DNA of 64,000 nucleotides from Paraspadella gotoi (Eukaryota; Chaetognatha), in contig CM119267.1 in the NCBI GenBank assembly GCA_051294375.1, forward strand, positions 26,461,324-26,525,323, given 5' to 3'. Under the pieces are notes generated by a model. That model searched no databases. It had not been told where the DNA came from and saw nothing but the letters and a program-made list of their open reading frames with translations. This document shows, in pieces, positions 35,001-43,200 of this stretch. The position numbers and the translations under genes are program-made. Each line of letters starts with the position of its first letter. Position 1 is the first letter of the stretch.

Positions 35001-36884
35001 TAAAAAGAGAATTACTGACTTGCTAAATTAAAATGCGGAGTGAGGCTGGAACCGGCGGCTAAGAGACTTCCCATCAGCTTCTGCTGTTGCGTCGTCAGCG
35101 ACGACGACGTCGAATTCTCGCACAATCGACGATTCTGTATTTTAAAAGCGGAAATCTACAGTATCAAAGTATCAGAGCATAGGAAAATCTGCTTGGATGC
35201 TCTTCTCTGTTAACCTTATGAGCGGCAGCGGCGGCTGCTGCGGCGGCAAAGGCGTTCGCGACGAATGAGGACGATTGAGACGATGCTGAGAAAAAAAAGA
35301 ATTAAAATGAATGTACTATTAATGTACGAAGATCTACATAAATTTAAGATAATAATAATAATAATAATAATAGCAAAAGTGATCTTCAAGTAAAAGCGAT
35401 GAAATTGAAAAAAACGAAAATAAACGAATGAATCACTAACCGATGTTCGTACTGGAGGCAATACTGACTTTGACCGACGAACTAGGAATGGACGTGTGCG
35501 AGGCCTAGCAAGCAACACGCGTTTTGTTAAAACAAAATAAAAAATTATGTTAAATAAAAATGGTGGTTACCCGGGATCCCGACATGCCATAAACTTTCGA
35601 AGAATCGGGCGCCTTCGAATTCAATACTTTTTCGAATGTCGGCGGCGGCGGCAGAGGCGTCGTCGTCGCCGATTTAGCGGCTTTCTTCGCGTCTAGATAA
35701 TTAACGACGACATAAATGCAAAGGGTGTTCTTTTCATAAATATGAATGTTATTTTTAATTAACATTCAACGAAAAATTATTTCTTTTTTATTGATTTAAA
35801 TCATAAATCAAATTTACAATAATTTTGGCTAAAATAATTTAAACTCCGCACTCACTTCCGCCTTGTTTCTTTGACTTGACTTTCCCGCGAGAACCATTGA
35901 CTGTCTTTACATTCCCTAATAAGGAAAGAATTCCCATGAAAGTGAGGTCACTGCATGCCCCTCACATCGTATTTCAATGAAGGCGAAGTCAATGACATGT
36001 ATTAGAGGCAAGGCTTCCGCCTGGCCGTGACATCGCATTTCAATGAAGGCAAGGTCTATACTCGCCCGTGATATTACATTTCATACCAAAACCGTTGCGA
36101 TGCATTCCGCCGCCGCCGCCGCTTATTCCGACATTGAAAGGAGTTTCGTAATTATAACCGATAGTTCCTAGGGTAACGGGTTTGGGCGAAGCCACGACAG
36201 AACTAAGTGGAGAATTGATGGCGGCGGCTCCGTCGCTCCAACTCAAACTCTTCTCGTCCAATAAGTCGTGACTGGAAATTTGCATTTCTGGCGTCGACTG
36301 TGAAGGCCCGACTCGCCTTTCCGTAGAAGATGCTCGACGAATTGAGCTGATGGTGCTGCCGCCGCTATCTGGTGCCACGCTGGTGAGACTTTGGCTGGAT
36401 CGTCCCCCGACGCGTTTCCGCGATTTCGTAATCGCTAAGAAAAAAGTCAATTTTCAATCTTCGACAAAAAAAAAAAAAAAAAAAAGAAAAAAAAAATTCT
36501 TACTTGAAACATTTGGGTGCTGATCGAATCGGACGAAACCATTCGATGCACCTACGCTGATGTTGACCCCGCTGGGATTGTGAGTCCCGTTGCGTCTGGA
36601 GGCGGTGGCTGCGGCGGCGTCGAAAAGCGGCGTCGAGGAGGAGAAAACGCCGAGAAGAAAATCTAGAATTTCGTCGATGATGCATCTGTCGACGATGGAC
36701 TGAAGCGACGAAAATACAATTTAAAAAATCTTTAAAAAATCTTTAAAAAATAGTGATCTCGCCAGTCGTTAATTTCAAAGAAAATAAATCCAGAAAACAA
36801 AACGAATGATTGATACGATGATAGTCATTCATTGAGGCGATGTGTCATTCATCATCAATAAAACAAACAAATGCGCGTATGAGT

Positions 36885-36932
<48 letters not shown>

Positions 36933-37338
36933 AAGAGAAAGAAAGAGAGAGAGAAAGAAATATAAATAATAAAAAAGAGAAAATTTGTTTGTTTTGATAA
37001 AACGTAAACAAAACATATTTAATAACTGTCCAGACTCAATTTTAAGCACATCGATGATGAGAAGCTGCATATAAATTGGCGAGATAATTAAAAAACCTCT
37101 TTGAGACTTAAGTCATGAGTTAATAACCTGAGTGATTCCTTCGACCTGTTTCTTCCTCCGACTCATTCTGAGTTCATCATCGGCGCCTCCGACCCAGACA
37201 AGTGACGTCTCGGCCGGTAGCCTCTCGCGCAACGCCTCCACCTCGTCAAGCGGCGACAGCGGCGCTCTTTGGCCCAAAATGAACAAAGTTGGCGTCCGAA
37301 TTTGGAAAAAGGGATCGTCAACGTCGCCTCGAGTTCCG
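21826..37338 (-). CDS. KANSL3: KANSL3-like NSL complex subunit, 14 visible exons
   Basis: KANSL3 (Drosophila Rcd1) is a subunit of the nuclear NSL complex, which guides the acetyltransferase KAT8/MOF to promoters. The first visible exon holds the end of its alpha/beta-hydrolase-like fold: RGDVDDPFF, TPTLFILGQ, then SLVWVGGADDELRMS and KKQVEGITQ. Exon 2 continues SIVDRCIIDEILDFL. These match the family strongly. The following exons are low-complexity S/T/A/P/Q-rich, as in KANSL3 C-terminal halves. All 13 introns have AG acceptors and GT donors, and every junction keeps phase (0, 1, 1, 0, 1, 0, 1, 0, 0, 0, 0, 2, 0 in order), giving 647 residues and a stop. The upstream exons encoding the rest of the hydrolase fold were not found. 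Assignment of exons 10-14 rests on phase, strand and composition. Introns 7, 9 and 10 are invaded by repeats. Confidence 0.85.
21927..22011 (-). CDS. KANSL3: KANSL3 visible exon 13
   Basis: Acceptor gatttag|G, donor CATTCC|GTAAGG. Encodes KTVITSAVIQGSSDQDGP and VECKNCHS, including a C-x2-C pair. Without splicing the frame would stop 12 nt further on. Confidence 0.7.
22079..22188 (-). CDS. KANSL3: KANSL3 visible exon 12
   Basis: Acceptor tcgacag|TCG, donor CAAAG|GTATTA, ends in phase 2. Encodes SPAETRGQPTANRTNAFEKS and DRVSMAQPSLVQ. Confidence 0.75.
22264..22452 (-). CDS. KANSL3: KANSL3 visible exon 11
   Basis: 63 codons, phase 0 to 0. Acceptor tttacaag|GTG, donor CTTCTG|GTAGGT. Encodes SGENSSSSFDLTSS, an A/S run, then TYQQRQVPMPQRGPSP. 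The R1 end is only 13 bp upstream of the exon. Confidence 0.75.
22465..23233 (+). mobile_element. R1 repeat, short internally deleted copy
   Basis: A 769-bp copy with both ends: left hairpin and TCGGATCTGCCC at 22465-22500; ATTAATTA repeats; the gtgaaacaggttttttg region; the GGAC array at 23039-23097; and the right hairpin at 23200-23232. It makes up almost the whole of KANSL3 intron 10. Confidence 0.85.
23318..23413 (-). CDS. KANSL3: KANSL3 visible exon 10
   Basis: 32 codons, phase 0 to 0. Acceptor ctccgcag|ATG, donor CAACAG|GTGACT. Encodes MTTATSPSLPTPSSS and ends KRPTILQQ. It follows a 9.4 kb intron. An R1 left end sits 27 bp upstream of the exon. Confidence 0.75.
23440..23464 (+). repeat. 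R1 left-end remnant
   Basis: The R1 left signature (aagtttgagcaaac, then tgtcggatc) with no body. It lies 27 bp upstream of KANSL3 exon 10, on the far side of intron 9 from the R1 right end at 32748. Confidence 0.7.
23465..24239. other. Intronic DNA, partly R1/R2-related
   Basis: A GC-rich unclassified patch (23500-23700, with a C run and cccggcctcagcgctgccgc) is followed by AT-rich DNA. At 23930-24235 is the gatgatgatgattataa / cctttcctatt segment also present at 9720-10080. No gene seen. Confidence 0.4.
24240..24276 (-). repeat. Penelope-like 3' tip
   Basis: On the minus strand, taataaaatcgttgtaac then aattcaaatttcc, identical to the extreme 3' end of the terminal repeat at 27722-27753. 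The hammerhead that should precede it is absent; unrelated sequence abuts at 24277. Confidence 0.7.
24277..26501. other. Unexplained 2.2 kb block between Penelope-like parts
   Basis: A base composition close to balanced, unlike the AT-rich surroundings. No long reading frame, no recognisable domain, no inverted ends and no second copy in the window. It contains many short ggtca / tgacc motifs (for example 25090-25600). It is bounded on the left by a Penelope-like 3' tip and on the right by the broken Penelope-like N-terminal region. It may be captured host or repeat DNA; I cannot name it. Confidence 0.4.
26502..26545. repeat. 44-bp overlap repeat, copy 1 (hairpin)
   Basis: Matches 31309-31352 with two single-base indels. 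It contains GGATCCGA and TCGGATCC plus CCCT/AGGG, able to form a hairpin with a 7-8 nt loop. It is Penelope-like coding sequence (around KDPT) on both copies. Confidence 0.85.
26502..27231 (-). pseudogene. Penelope-like reverse transcriptase, N-terminal part
   Basis: Starts at an ATG (27231) directly after an inverted terminal repeat. Signatures of the Penelope-like N-terminal region appear in order, in shifting frames: LTPDEDNVLRKGLSF-like (27231 frame, to about 26850), HPADKGRAAVV (about 26650), then AMLAEGGTYQLLPKDPT (about 26590-26545). The sequence breaks at 26502 inside the gene. Frameshifts and the break make it non-functional. The missing remainder is what lies at 29263-31352, which begins with the same 44 bp. 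Confidence 0.75.
27238..27755 (+). mobile_element. Penelope-like terminal repeat (inverted, plus orientation)
   Basis: Begins tcattttgagctc and continues through cttatatttcac, a tttatctttgttgtacattg stretch, a (TC)n run of about 45 bp (27449-27487), gttggaaac, the hammerhead HHR3, and ends taataaaatcgttgtaac. It abuts the start codon of the N-terminal pseudogene on the opposite strand. Confidence 0.8.
27650..27725 (+). ncRNA. Hammerhead ribozyme HHR3
   Basis: CUGAUGA at 27671-27677, stem II GACUC/GAGUC (27679-27698), GAAAC at 27699-27703, and the ACAUGU minimal stem III with expected cleavage after GUC at 27708. The core is intact. It is the mirror partner of HHR4 across the gap. Confidence 0.85.
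27917..28747. other. Assembly gap (831 N)
   Basis: Undetermined bases between two mirror-image Penelope-like terminal repeats. Long open frames spanning the N run are artefacts. Confidence 1.
28748..28812 (-). ncRNA. Hammerhead ribozyme HHR4
   Basis: CUGAUGA complement at 28798-28792, stem II GACUC/GAGUC, GAAACAUGUC. Cleavage is expected between 28761 and 28760. Stem I starts with G-U, C-G, G-C next to the core; the rest runs into the gap. The core is intact. Confidence 0.85.
28748..29262 (-). mobile_element. Penelope-like 3' terminal repeat (minus orientation)
   Basis: Mirror image of 27238-27755: gctcaaaatgagc edge at 29262, GA runs near 29017-29049 and 28835-28900, gttggaaac complement at 28915, and the hammerhead HHR4 at the gap edge. 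It follows the 3' untranslated region of the element at 29263-31352. Confidence 0.8.
29263..31352 (-). pseudogene. Penelope-like RT to GIY-YIG endonuclease, 5'-broken
   Basis: A Penelope-like element copies its RNA with a telomerase-related reverse transcriptase and nicks DNA with a GIY-YIG nuclease. In order on the minus strand: KDPT (31350); GQPKVHKPDLPLRPIVSP (about 31230); VSCDLQSMFTNI (about 31020); catalytic box WYRKADDTILAV with the DD pair (about 30720); MLDVLIQR and DSHAPLSHKLATVRSL (30590-30470); HQGITESLVRVL (30130); KDKIPRPKTSGAVYWAAC (30060-30000); and, one frame over, AAYVGETGKSLSDRFQQH (about 29960-29910); IYIKALEPS and GGRFDLPPNYDS (29780-29690). At least four frameshifts disable it. 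It lies in KANSL3 intron 9 on the same strand as the gene. Confidence 0.85.
31309..31352. repeat. 44-bp overlap repeat, copy 2 (hairpin)
   Basis: See 26502-26545. Here it is the extreme 5' end of the Penelope-like sequence; 31353 onward is unrelated. Confidence 0.85.
31478..31845 (+). repeat. R5 repeat, copy 2
   Basis: Same order as 8180-8590: ggcattcctggagatcaatgcc, ttcagatatcat, catgaaattggtacaacc, gggtaaaaattaagg, then the telomere-like tail (31785-31845: gttagggttaagggtaag). It joins directly to the R1 minisatellite at 31846. Confidence 0.7.
31846..32750 (+). mobile_element. R1 repeat, right half
   Basis: Starts in the 18-bp minisatellite (31846-32075), continues through (AATC)n, the tcctaccaacacacaaaattcaa region and a GGAC array (32597-32620), to the right-end hairpin (32719-32748). 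Its end lies 25 bp from the KANSL3 exon 9 donor. Confidence 0.8.
32773..32946 (-). CDS. KANSL3: KANSL3 visible exon 9
   Basis: 58 codons, phase 0 to 0. Acceptor ccggtag|ATG, donor GCCGGA|GTGAGT. Encodes SNSSSQSQSPQVRPVSFV, a TTTTTKTATT run and MPRAGFMLAG. An R1 right end begins 25 bp after the donor. Confidence 0.8.
32947..33260. other. KANSL3 intron 8, purine-rich
   Basis: 314 bp of A/G-rich DNA (gaaaaagaaaagg types). It reads as a poly-S/F/L frame on the minus strand, which is not coding. No repeat family recognised. Confidence 0.6.
33261..33370 (-). CDS. KANSL3: KANSL3 visible exon 8
   Basis: Acceptor atgtag|GCC, donor TCTAAG|GTATTA. Encodes PTFSPLMTPALAASAVAASG and ends PGAGSK. Confidence 0.8.
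33400..33432 (+). repeat. Degraded R1 left-end remnant
   Basis: gaccaaacaaagccggatctgtcc resembles the R1 left end (gagcaaacaatg, tcggatctgcc) with a few changes. It is 30-35 bp upstream of KANSL3 exon 8. The rest of intron 7 up to 34039 is CT-rich DNA without a recognised feature. Confidence 0.5.
34040..34150 (-). mobile_element. SINE body fragment
   Basis: Shares the gtaacaccgtgttacagg inverted-repeat core and the gcttcgga and caatataagcagtcc stretches with the SINE at 19690-19880, in the same orientation, but the tRNA-like head is replaced by other sequence (ctggcctcgatctatcgag). Same body, different head. Confidence 0.6.
34182..34911. mobile_element. TA-flanked MITE, copy 2 (no nested insert)
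   Basis: 730 bp, ends CAGAAAGCTTCATATTATAA and complement, TA on each side. It is inverted relative to copy 1 and lacks the hAT-type insert, so it preserves the empty site for that insertion. It lies in KANSL3 intron 7. Confidence 0.85.
35020..35134 (-). CDS. KANSL3: KANSL3 visible exon 7
   Basis: Acceptor aatacag|AAT. Encodes TTQQQKLMGSLLAAGSSL. The donor (GCAA|GTCAGT) is weak but gives the phase that visible exon 8 needs. Confidence 0.75.
35215..35285 (-). CDS. KANSL3: KANSL3 visible exon 6
   Basis: A 71-nt exon after a tttttctcag acceptor; donor CATAAG|GTTAAC. Encodes SSQSSSFVANAF and a run of alanines. Confidence 0.8.
35441..35504 (-). CDS. KANSL3: KANSL3 visible exon 5
   Basis: A 64-nt exon, acceptor ttgctag|GCC, donor ACATCG|GTTAGT, ends in phase 1. 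Encodes ASHTSIPSSSVKVSIASS. Confidence 0.8.
35571..35692 (-). CDS. KANSL3: KANSL3 visible exon 4
   Basis: Acceptor tatctag|AC, donor CCCGG|GTAACC. Encodes AKKAAKSATTTPLPPPP followed by TFEKVLNSK, with polyproline in the middle. Confidence 0.85.
36087..36434 (-). CDS. KANSL3: KANSL3 visible exon 3
   Basis: The largest exon (348 nt). Acceptor ttcttag|CG; donor TTTTG|GTATGA. Basic start (KSRKRVGGR), then serine-rich sequence and a GISGGGGGM run. Probably disordered. Confidence 0.85.
36504..36699 (-). CDS. KANSL3: KANSL3 visible exon 2
   Basis: Acceptor cttcag|TCC; donor TTTCAA|GTAAGA, ends in phase 1. SIVDRCIIDEILDFLLGV is conserved in the family; a variable A/S/N-rich stretch follows. Confidence 0.9.
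36830..37085 (-). repeat. R2 repeat fragment
   Basis: The GA-rich run (36885-36958) and the catcgatg...ttatcaaaacaaac module in inverted form (36978-37065). It lies within KANSL3 intron 1. Confidence 0.7.
37128..37338 (-). CDS. KANSL3: KANSL3 visible exon 1
   Basis: Acceptor cacacag|C; donor CAG|GTTATT. The first base completes a codon from an unseen exon. It carries the diagnostic DVDDPFF, LFILGQ and VGGADDELR stretches. Confidence 0.9.
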
Positions 37339-37494
37339 CTGTGTGTGACAGTTTGTATGCGTGAGTGAAAAAGAAAGTGAGAAAAGACAATGAAAATACA
37401 TAGCCAGAGCCAAAGTCAGTGGCATTAAATGAATAGATAATTTTTTATATTGTGTGTACTAATTTCATGCAGATTATTGATGACCACTATCCAG

Positions 37495-38047
37495 TAGGGT
37501 GAAATGAAAGTTTGGAATCAAAATTTAGATAATATATCTTGAAAACTATCATATTAATGAATACTAATCTTTAATTTTTTTTCTTCTTTTACAAATATAG
37601 TAGCCCAGTCAGCTTATTTTGTATATAGTACTACCCTTATATAAAGTCAAAATTTTAAAATGTTTTTTTTTAAATTCTGAGAACAGATTCAGTTTCCTTG
37701 TTAAAAGTTGATAACGAAAATATAAATCTTTTTCAAAAATGATGTCATTAAGTAGGTTAAAATTATAAAAATCTATATTTTTAAGCTCGAAATTGAAAGT
37801 CGGCATTTGTTTATATTTTTAACCAACTTAAAGAAAGAATTTTTAAAAAAGAATTATACTTTTTTATATTAACTTTTTGCAAGGAATCCAAATCCGATCT
37901 TAAAATGTAAAAATTTGAATTTTGAAATTTTAGCTTTTAATATACTTATTACCATATATAAATATAGCTCGCTGGTAGCCACTAATGTATAAAATTAAAA
38001 AATAAATTTATATAATTTTCAAAAATTTTATCATTTTCACATCACTA
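37495..38047. mobile_element. hAT-type MITE with 8-bp duplication
   Basis: 553 bp with inverted ends TAGGGTGAAATGAAAG and, at the right, the complement of TAGTGATGTGAAAATG. CTATCCAG lies on both sides (37487-37494, 38048-38055). It is AT-rich and non-coding. It is related in its internal modules (tatatagtactaccctt, tataaatatagc) to the nested MITE at 1942-2552. Confidence 0.75.
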
Positions 38048-38055
38048 CTATCCAG

Positions 38056-38404
38056 TAAGGCGTAGTGAAAGTTGCCGATCAATAATCGAATAGTTGATCA
38101 TGAACACTCATGTACAAAACATAAGCTTTAATTTGAGACCTCTCCCAAGTTTTTACGATTTTTCGTTATTGAATTATACATAAAAATTAGATATTTTTTT
38201 TAAAAAAATATTAATAAATTAGTACTTTAAAACGGATTATTTCTTAAAAATAAAGATACAAAAATGTAGTTCTACTTATAAAGCCTTAAAACAATTTTCT
38301 AAAAAATAAAAAAAAATATAATAAAAAATAAATAAAACAGATTATTAATTTTTTTTTATAAAAAATATATGATGTATAATTATTAGGAAATGTTTATTGT
38401 TTGC
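38056..38404 (+). mobile_element. Second hAT-type left end, right end not found
   Basis: TAAGGCGTAGTGAAAGTTGCC starts immediately after the right duplication of the preceding MITE and matches the end of the element at 1942-2552. AT-rich DNA follows up to the Penelope-like terminal repeat. The other end has been lost or is too degraded to see. Confidence 0.5.
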
Positions 38405-38414
38405 CAATACAACG

Positions 38415-38490
38415 ATTTTTATTGTCATAGAACATGTTTCGACTCTGTTGATTCGAGTCTTCATCAGCTTTGAAAAACATTATCAAAAAT
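38415..38490 (-). ncRNA. Hammerhead ribozyme HHR5
   Basis: CUGAUGA complement at 38467-38461, stem II GACUC/GAGUC, GAAACAUGU. The cleavage triplet is GUU (H17 = U), permitted but usually slower than GUC. The core is intact. Confidence 0.8.
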
Positions 38491-40054
38491 GCTCTACACA
38501 TTAAGTTAGAGAGAGAGAGGAGAGAGAGGAGAGAGTGAGAGAGATTGAGGGAGAGTTTTCAACAAAGGGCTGAGTAAAGGACAGTGGCCAGAATGAGAGA
38601 CAGCGAGAAGGTAAGAACAGAGAAGAAGATAATTTTGAAATGGTGAAAAGTAAAAGAAAGAGAGAGAAATAATTACATTTGACAATGTACAACAAAGATA
38701 AATTTGAAAAAACTTAGAATAAGCTGAGATTTTGAATTAACAAAAGTTAAATAAGTAATAATGATGAAATTGAAATGGAGGAATAGGTGGTGAGGGATAG
38801 ATAAGTTAATAGTTAAGTGAAATATATAAGAGAAGAAAGAGCTCAAAATGAGCTGGCCCCCCCGGGTGGACAAAGGTGGGACGCTGACGATATGATCGGG
38901 TCATTGGCTGTCATATACTGAGATGATATTCTTGTAGAGTGGGATATCATGGGTCAGGTAAAGACCCGGCTGGGAAAATACCAAGTGCCACTCTAATATC
39001 TCTTTGGCCTGATAAGCCTGCCGAAGGCCCTCCTCTCACCTGACGGTGAGGTGGTTTCCTGTTCTTGCCTGTTTTGGTGCAGGAGATACAGACTCCTCTC
39101 CCTCCTCCTGTAGCCGTGTCTTTGGGCGGCGCTTGGCGTTCAGAGAGTCACGCCAAGTTGTACAGGTTCGGGAGAGGTATCGGACGTCCATTGCCTGCCG
39201 GGAGGCCTCCGCCTGACCCGCTTGAGTTGGGACAGGGGAATCACCGTGCGGTTGGGGTGGCATGGGTGTTCACCACAGTTTGATTACGCGAATCATAGCT
39301 TGGAGGGAGATCGAATCGTCCTCCATCACGGTCAAAGAGGGTTCGAGGGCTTTGATGTAAACTGCCTCTCTAATACCTCTTGAGAACCAATTTTGGTCAT
39401 GGGACAGCACGAGGCGTCGGACTCTCAAACAGATGGCCAGAAGATGCCGAATGCTCGGCAATAGCCGATAAGAAGTGACCTCGTGTGGTCACGATACGGC
39501 TTTATGTGCTGTTTAAACCGACGTCTGAGAGACTTCCCGGTCTCGCCCACGTATGCTGCTGTGCAAAATTGGTTGCCTGCCCCGGCACAGCGCCGCCCAA
39601 TAGACGGCTCCTGAGGCGCTTCTGCTTATCTCCCAATTGCGCTGTGGAGGCGGCGGTTGGTCCTTCAGCAGCAAGACCTCGTTCTTCCTCCTCATTTTGA
39701 GCTCTTTCTTCTCTTATATATTTCACCTAACTATTAACTACTATCTATCCCTCACCACCTATTCCTCCATTTCAATTTTCATCATTATACTTATTAACTT
39801 TTGTTAATTCAAAATCTCAGCTTATTTCTAAGTTTTTCTAAATTTATCTTTGTTGTACATTGTCAAATGAAATTATTTCTCTCTCTCTCTCTCTCTTTCA
39901 CTTTTCACCATCTTTCAAAATTATCTTCTTCTCTGTTCTTACCTTCACCTTCCTCTCATCTGGCCACTGTCTCTTTACTCAGCCCTTGTTTGGAAACTCT
40001 CCCTCAATCCTCTCTCTCTCTCTCTCCTAACTTAATGTGTAAGAGCATTTTTGA

Positions 40055-40130
40055 TAATGTTTTTTCAAAGCTGATGAAGACTCGAATCAACAGAGTCGAA
40101 ACATGTTTCTATGACAATATAAAATTGTTG
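40055..40130 (+). ncRNA. Hammerhead ribozyme HHR6
   Basis: CUGAUGA at 40071-40077, stem II GACUC/GAGUC (to 40097), GAAAC at 40098-40102, GUU cleavage triplet ending at 40107. Mirror partner of HHR5, with one extra U after the cleavage site. Confidence 0.8.
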
Positions 40131-40216
40131 TATGGCAAACAAACATTTCCTAATATTCACTTAGCAACGAAAAAAGAGAGAAAAATAATACAGATGATAT
40201 ATAAGTATATAATTTT

Positions 40217-43200
40217 TATCACCAGCGACATCAGCGTTAAGGAAGCCACCGCTGTGTGTTTATGCCCTTCAGGCCATCTCCCGCGTCAATCCACCAACCG
40301 TCGCGTGACGTCTGTCGACAATCAAGCTCTTTACCATGCCTGGGTCTGGTCTTCGATCTAGATCTCTCTTGAACTCACCGCCCGTTCTCAAGATCTCTTT
40401 CTTCTTTGCCTGGAGCATAACGCTCTTCTCACCCTTCTGGGTTCCTACTCATTCCAACCCGGCTGATGCCCCTTCGCGCGCTCTTCAAGCGCTCTGATGC
40501 CTTGGTCTCCGCATTTGGTCTATTTGGCCCTTTCTCTATCGATCTCATGGCTCTCCCCTTCGAACGCCTTCTGCGACCCACATGGCTAGTCTGGCAAGCT
40601 TCCTATGGGACAGGTTGGAATATCTTTACAAAACCTTGGGAATATTACCTTGGTACCAAAATAAGAGATTTGAGATAGAACAATTTTTGTCTACACAAGC
40701 CAAAAGGTTCGTAATAAAAATCGGGTTAACTCCAATATGCAAATGAGATTAACGTTTCACAGTAAAATTTTAATTTAATAAAAATTATTAATCTAATATA
40801 AAAATTAAATAAATGTATATAAAATCAAAATTAAAAGCTAATATGTATAGTTTGATCAGCATATAGGATAAAAAAAATAATATTAAGGCAATAAAAGCAC
40901 ATGAAAATACTATTGCAATGAAGCGTTTCTTATAACTTAATCCTAAAGATAGTAAGACAGTGAAGCAATGACAAAAAGCCATTGAGAGAGAGAGAGATAC
41001 AGTTCAATGAGTTTTTTGTTTTGCTCACAACCATTTTGTACTGTACTGTACTTGAATAATATCAAAATACTTTAAACATTCTCTTCAATTAACTTCAGAG
41101 TAAAAATTATGTAAACCGCCTCGTAGACTCGCCCGTTCAACACAAAAAATTTAAATTGCTCTTCGCAAAAGTCTTTGTTTTTATTCCTTTAAAAAATGAA
41201 ACTAAAACCAAAACCTCGATATTTTTTGCAAAAATGCCAACGATTTGCCTACAATAATAATTATTCCGATCAGTTGTAATACTATGCCACCCAAAGATAA
41301 TCTTTAATAACTTTAAAAAAGGTTGTCAACGAATCTATTCTAGTTCGTCTTAAGAGAAGGATACAGAGCTCCGTTCAACCAAAGACAGCTGGAGAAGGAG
41401 TGACCCCGTTTCTCTTTGCCTGCTTCTCCAGCCTCATACAACGCCGGAGATTTTGGATACGACAAAAAATGGAAAATCTCCACGCCGCCGAAATGCGCCG
41501 AATCATCTCCAAATTCATCGCCGACTTCGCCGCCGATTTTGCGAGGCCGATTTCGCCGCCGATTGTCCCGACGATTCCCCGACGATTTCGCCGCCGACTC
41601 CTGCCGACCGCGCACAACCTCGCGCCATTTCCCCGGCCCACTTTTGCCGCCGACTTGAATTGATGGATGAATTATTAGTTGAAGGCAAAATTGTAGGCAT
41701 TTTTTCGCCGAAAAAACTAGGTTTTTGTTTTTTATTTCATTTTTTTAAAGATTCAAACAAGGAAGTTCAAGAGAAGAATTTTAAAAATTATTTTTTTTGT
41801 TTGCGTAGTTTTTACTAAATGACCTGAAAATAACCGGAGCGATCACAAAATATTTCAATGAGAGTAAAAAATTAGTATTATTTAATAATTTTAATTTGGA
41901 GGTTAATAAAAAAGCGAGGGTAAATCTTTCATTGTCATGGTGAGGATCAATTTTATCATATTACAACTTTTAATGCTGTACTATATTATAAAGCCTATAT
42001 CCAGAAATTATACTTTTGGCTCAATCTGGGCTTTCTCTTGTCGTGTCATTATCTTGTACACTACGGCGAAAAAAACGCCCGCACGTTTTCACATCGAAAA
42101 GAACCGTATTGGATGCTGAATTTTACAAAGATAGAGATACGATAAATAAAGCTTATTAAATGATAAAGTGATTGGTACAAGCTCCAGTAAAATGCGAGCA
42201 AAGGCGTTGTGAAAGTATAGGATGACAAATGCGGATTGGTACAAATATCAAAAAAGAAAAAATTAGGTTTTGCTCAAAAAGAGTCAAATAACTGTTCCCT
42301 ATTAAAAATGTTATAATATGTATTAATATTAATTTTCTTGCACCAATGCGATAGCTTATTTAAAATAAGCTAGATTTTTTAAAATATTTTCTTGAAAATT
42401 GAAAGAAGAGAATTAGTTTGACCAATTTGATAATTAAAAATGAAAAAAAATACCAATTTGGTTAAAAATCTTGATAGCATGTTAATGGTTATTTAGAGTA
42501 TTTAGCTTTTTAAAATAGTTTTGTTACGTTATACAGAGATTGTTAGTAAACAACTATCAAAAACAATTAAAACATATTTATTAATTGTTTTTAAAAAAAA
42601 TAGTTATTATTAAATTGTTTTAAGCTCTCTTTATATTCAACCTTACGATGACGCATTAATCTCATTTCATATTCCGAGTCACTGGCATTTATTACTAACC
42701 TTTTGAGCATAATGTACCGATCTGTTATCTAATTTCCAGTTAAATATGGTTCTGATCATATTTTTGAAAGTTTTTTTGGAATCTGAATCTAGATTCAGGC
42801 ACTAACATGGCTCGCCATTCATTCTTGCTCCGCGCACCCATCTGCCTGGCCCAGGGGCGTTAACGTCTTCCCCCAGTCCGCGCCCGCCCGGACTCTTTAT
42901 GCCTTCCTCCGCTTTGTGATGATTCCTCCCTTGATCCGGCTTGCTGCTCGATGGCTCTTTCACGCGTGTCCTTGTGCTTCCGCTTGTTTCTCTCGCGCAC
43001 CGCTGCACTCGCGTTCTCGCGCGCTTTTATCTCCGACCAGAAGCGTTCTGCTCTTCTCCCTCCGACATCGTGTCCTTACTTTCCTTGTCCTGCGAGGCTT
43101 TGCTCGCAGATGCCCTTCCACCCTTTCCTTTCGGAATCCTCGCCGTGTCTGTGCCGCTTCTCCCCATCTTCCGTTCCTCGCGTCTGTTCCGCCTCCCACC

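Larger units (their letters stand above)
38405..40140 (-). mobile_element. Compact Penelope-like element, GIY-YIG end only
   Basis: Order on the minus strand: inverted terminal repeat (39691-40140, plus orientation); truncated coding end with SGAVYWAA (about 39600) and, in another frame, AAYVGETGKSL (about 39550); REAVYIKALEPS (39385-39350); 3' untranslated region (38862-39063, with gatatgatcgggtcattggc); then the 3' terminal repeat (38405-38861). The reverse transcriptase is gone. The inverted repeat joins the 5' break, as in the 12 kb element. Confidence 0.8.

Noticed and set aside
36040-36450. Independent 136-codon gene starting at an ATG in the intron
   Set aside because: The frame is KANSL3 exon 3 with a splice acceptor at 36435; the ATG is upstream in the intron.
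41375-41818. Several overlapping frames in a GC-rich patch
   Set aside because: A cgccgccgac-type repetitive patch open on both strands; no conserved motif, and inside a transposon insertion.
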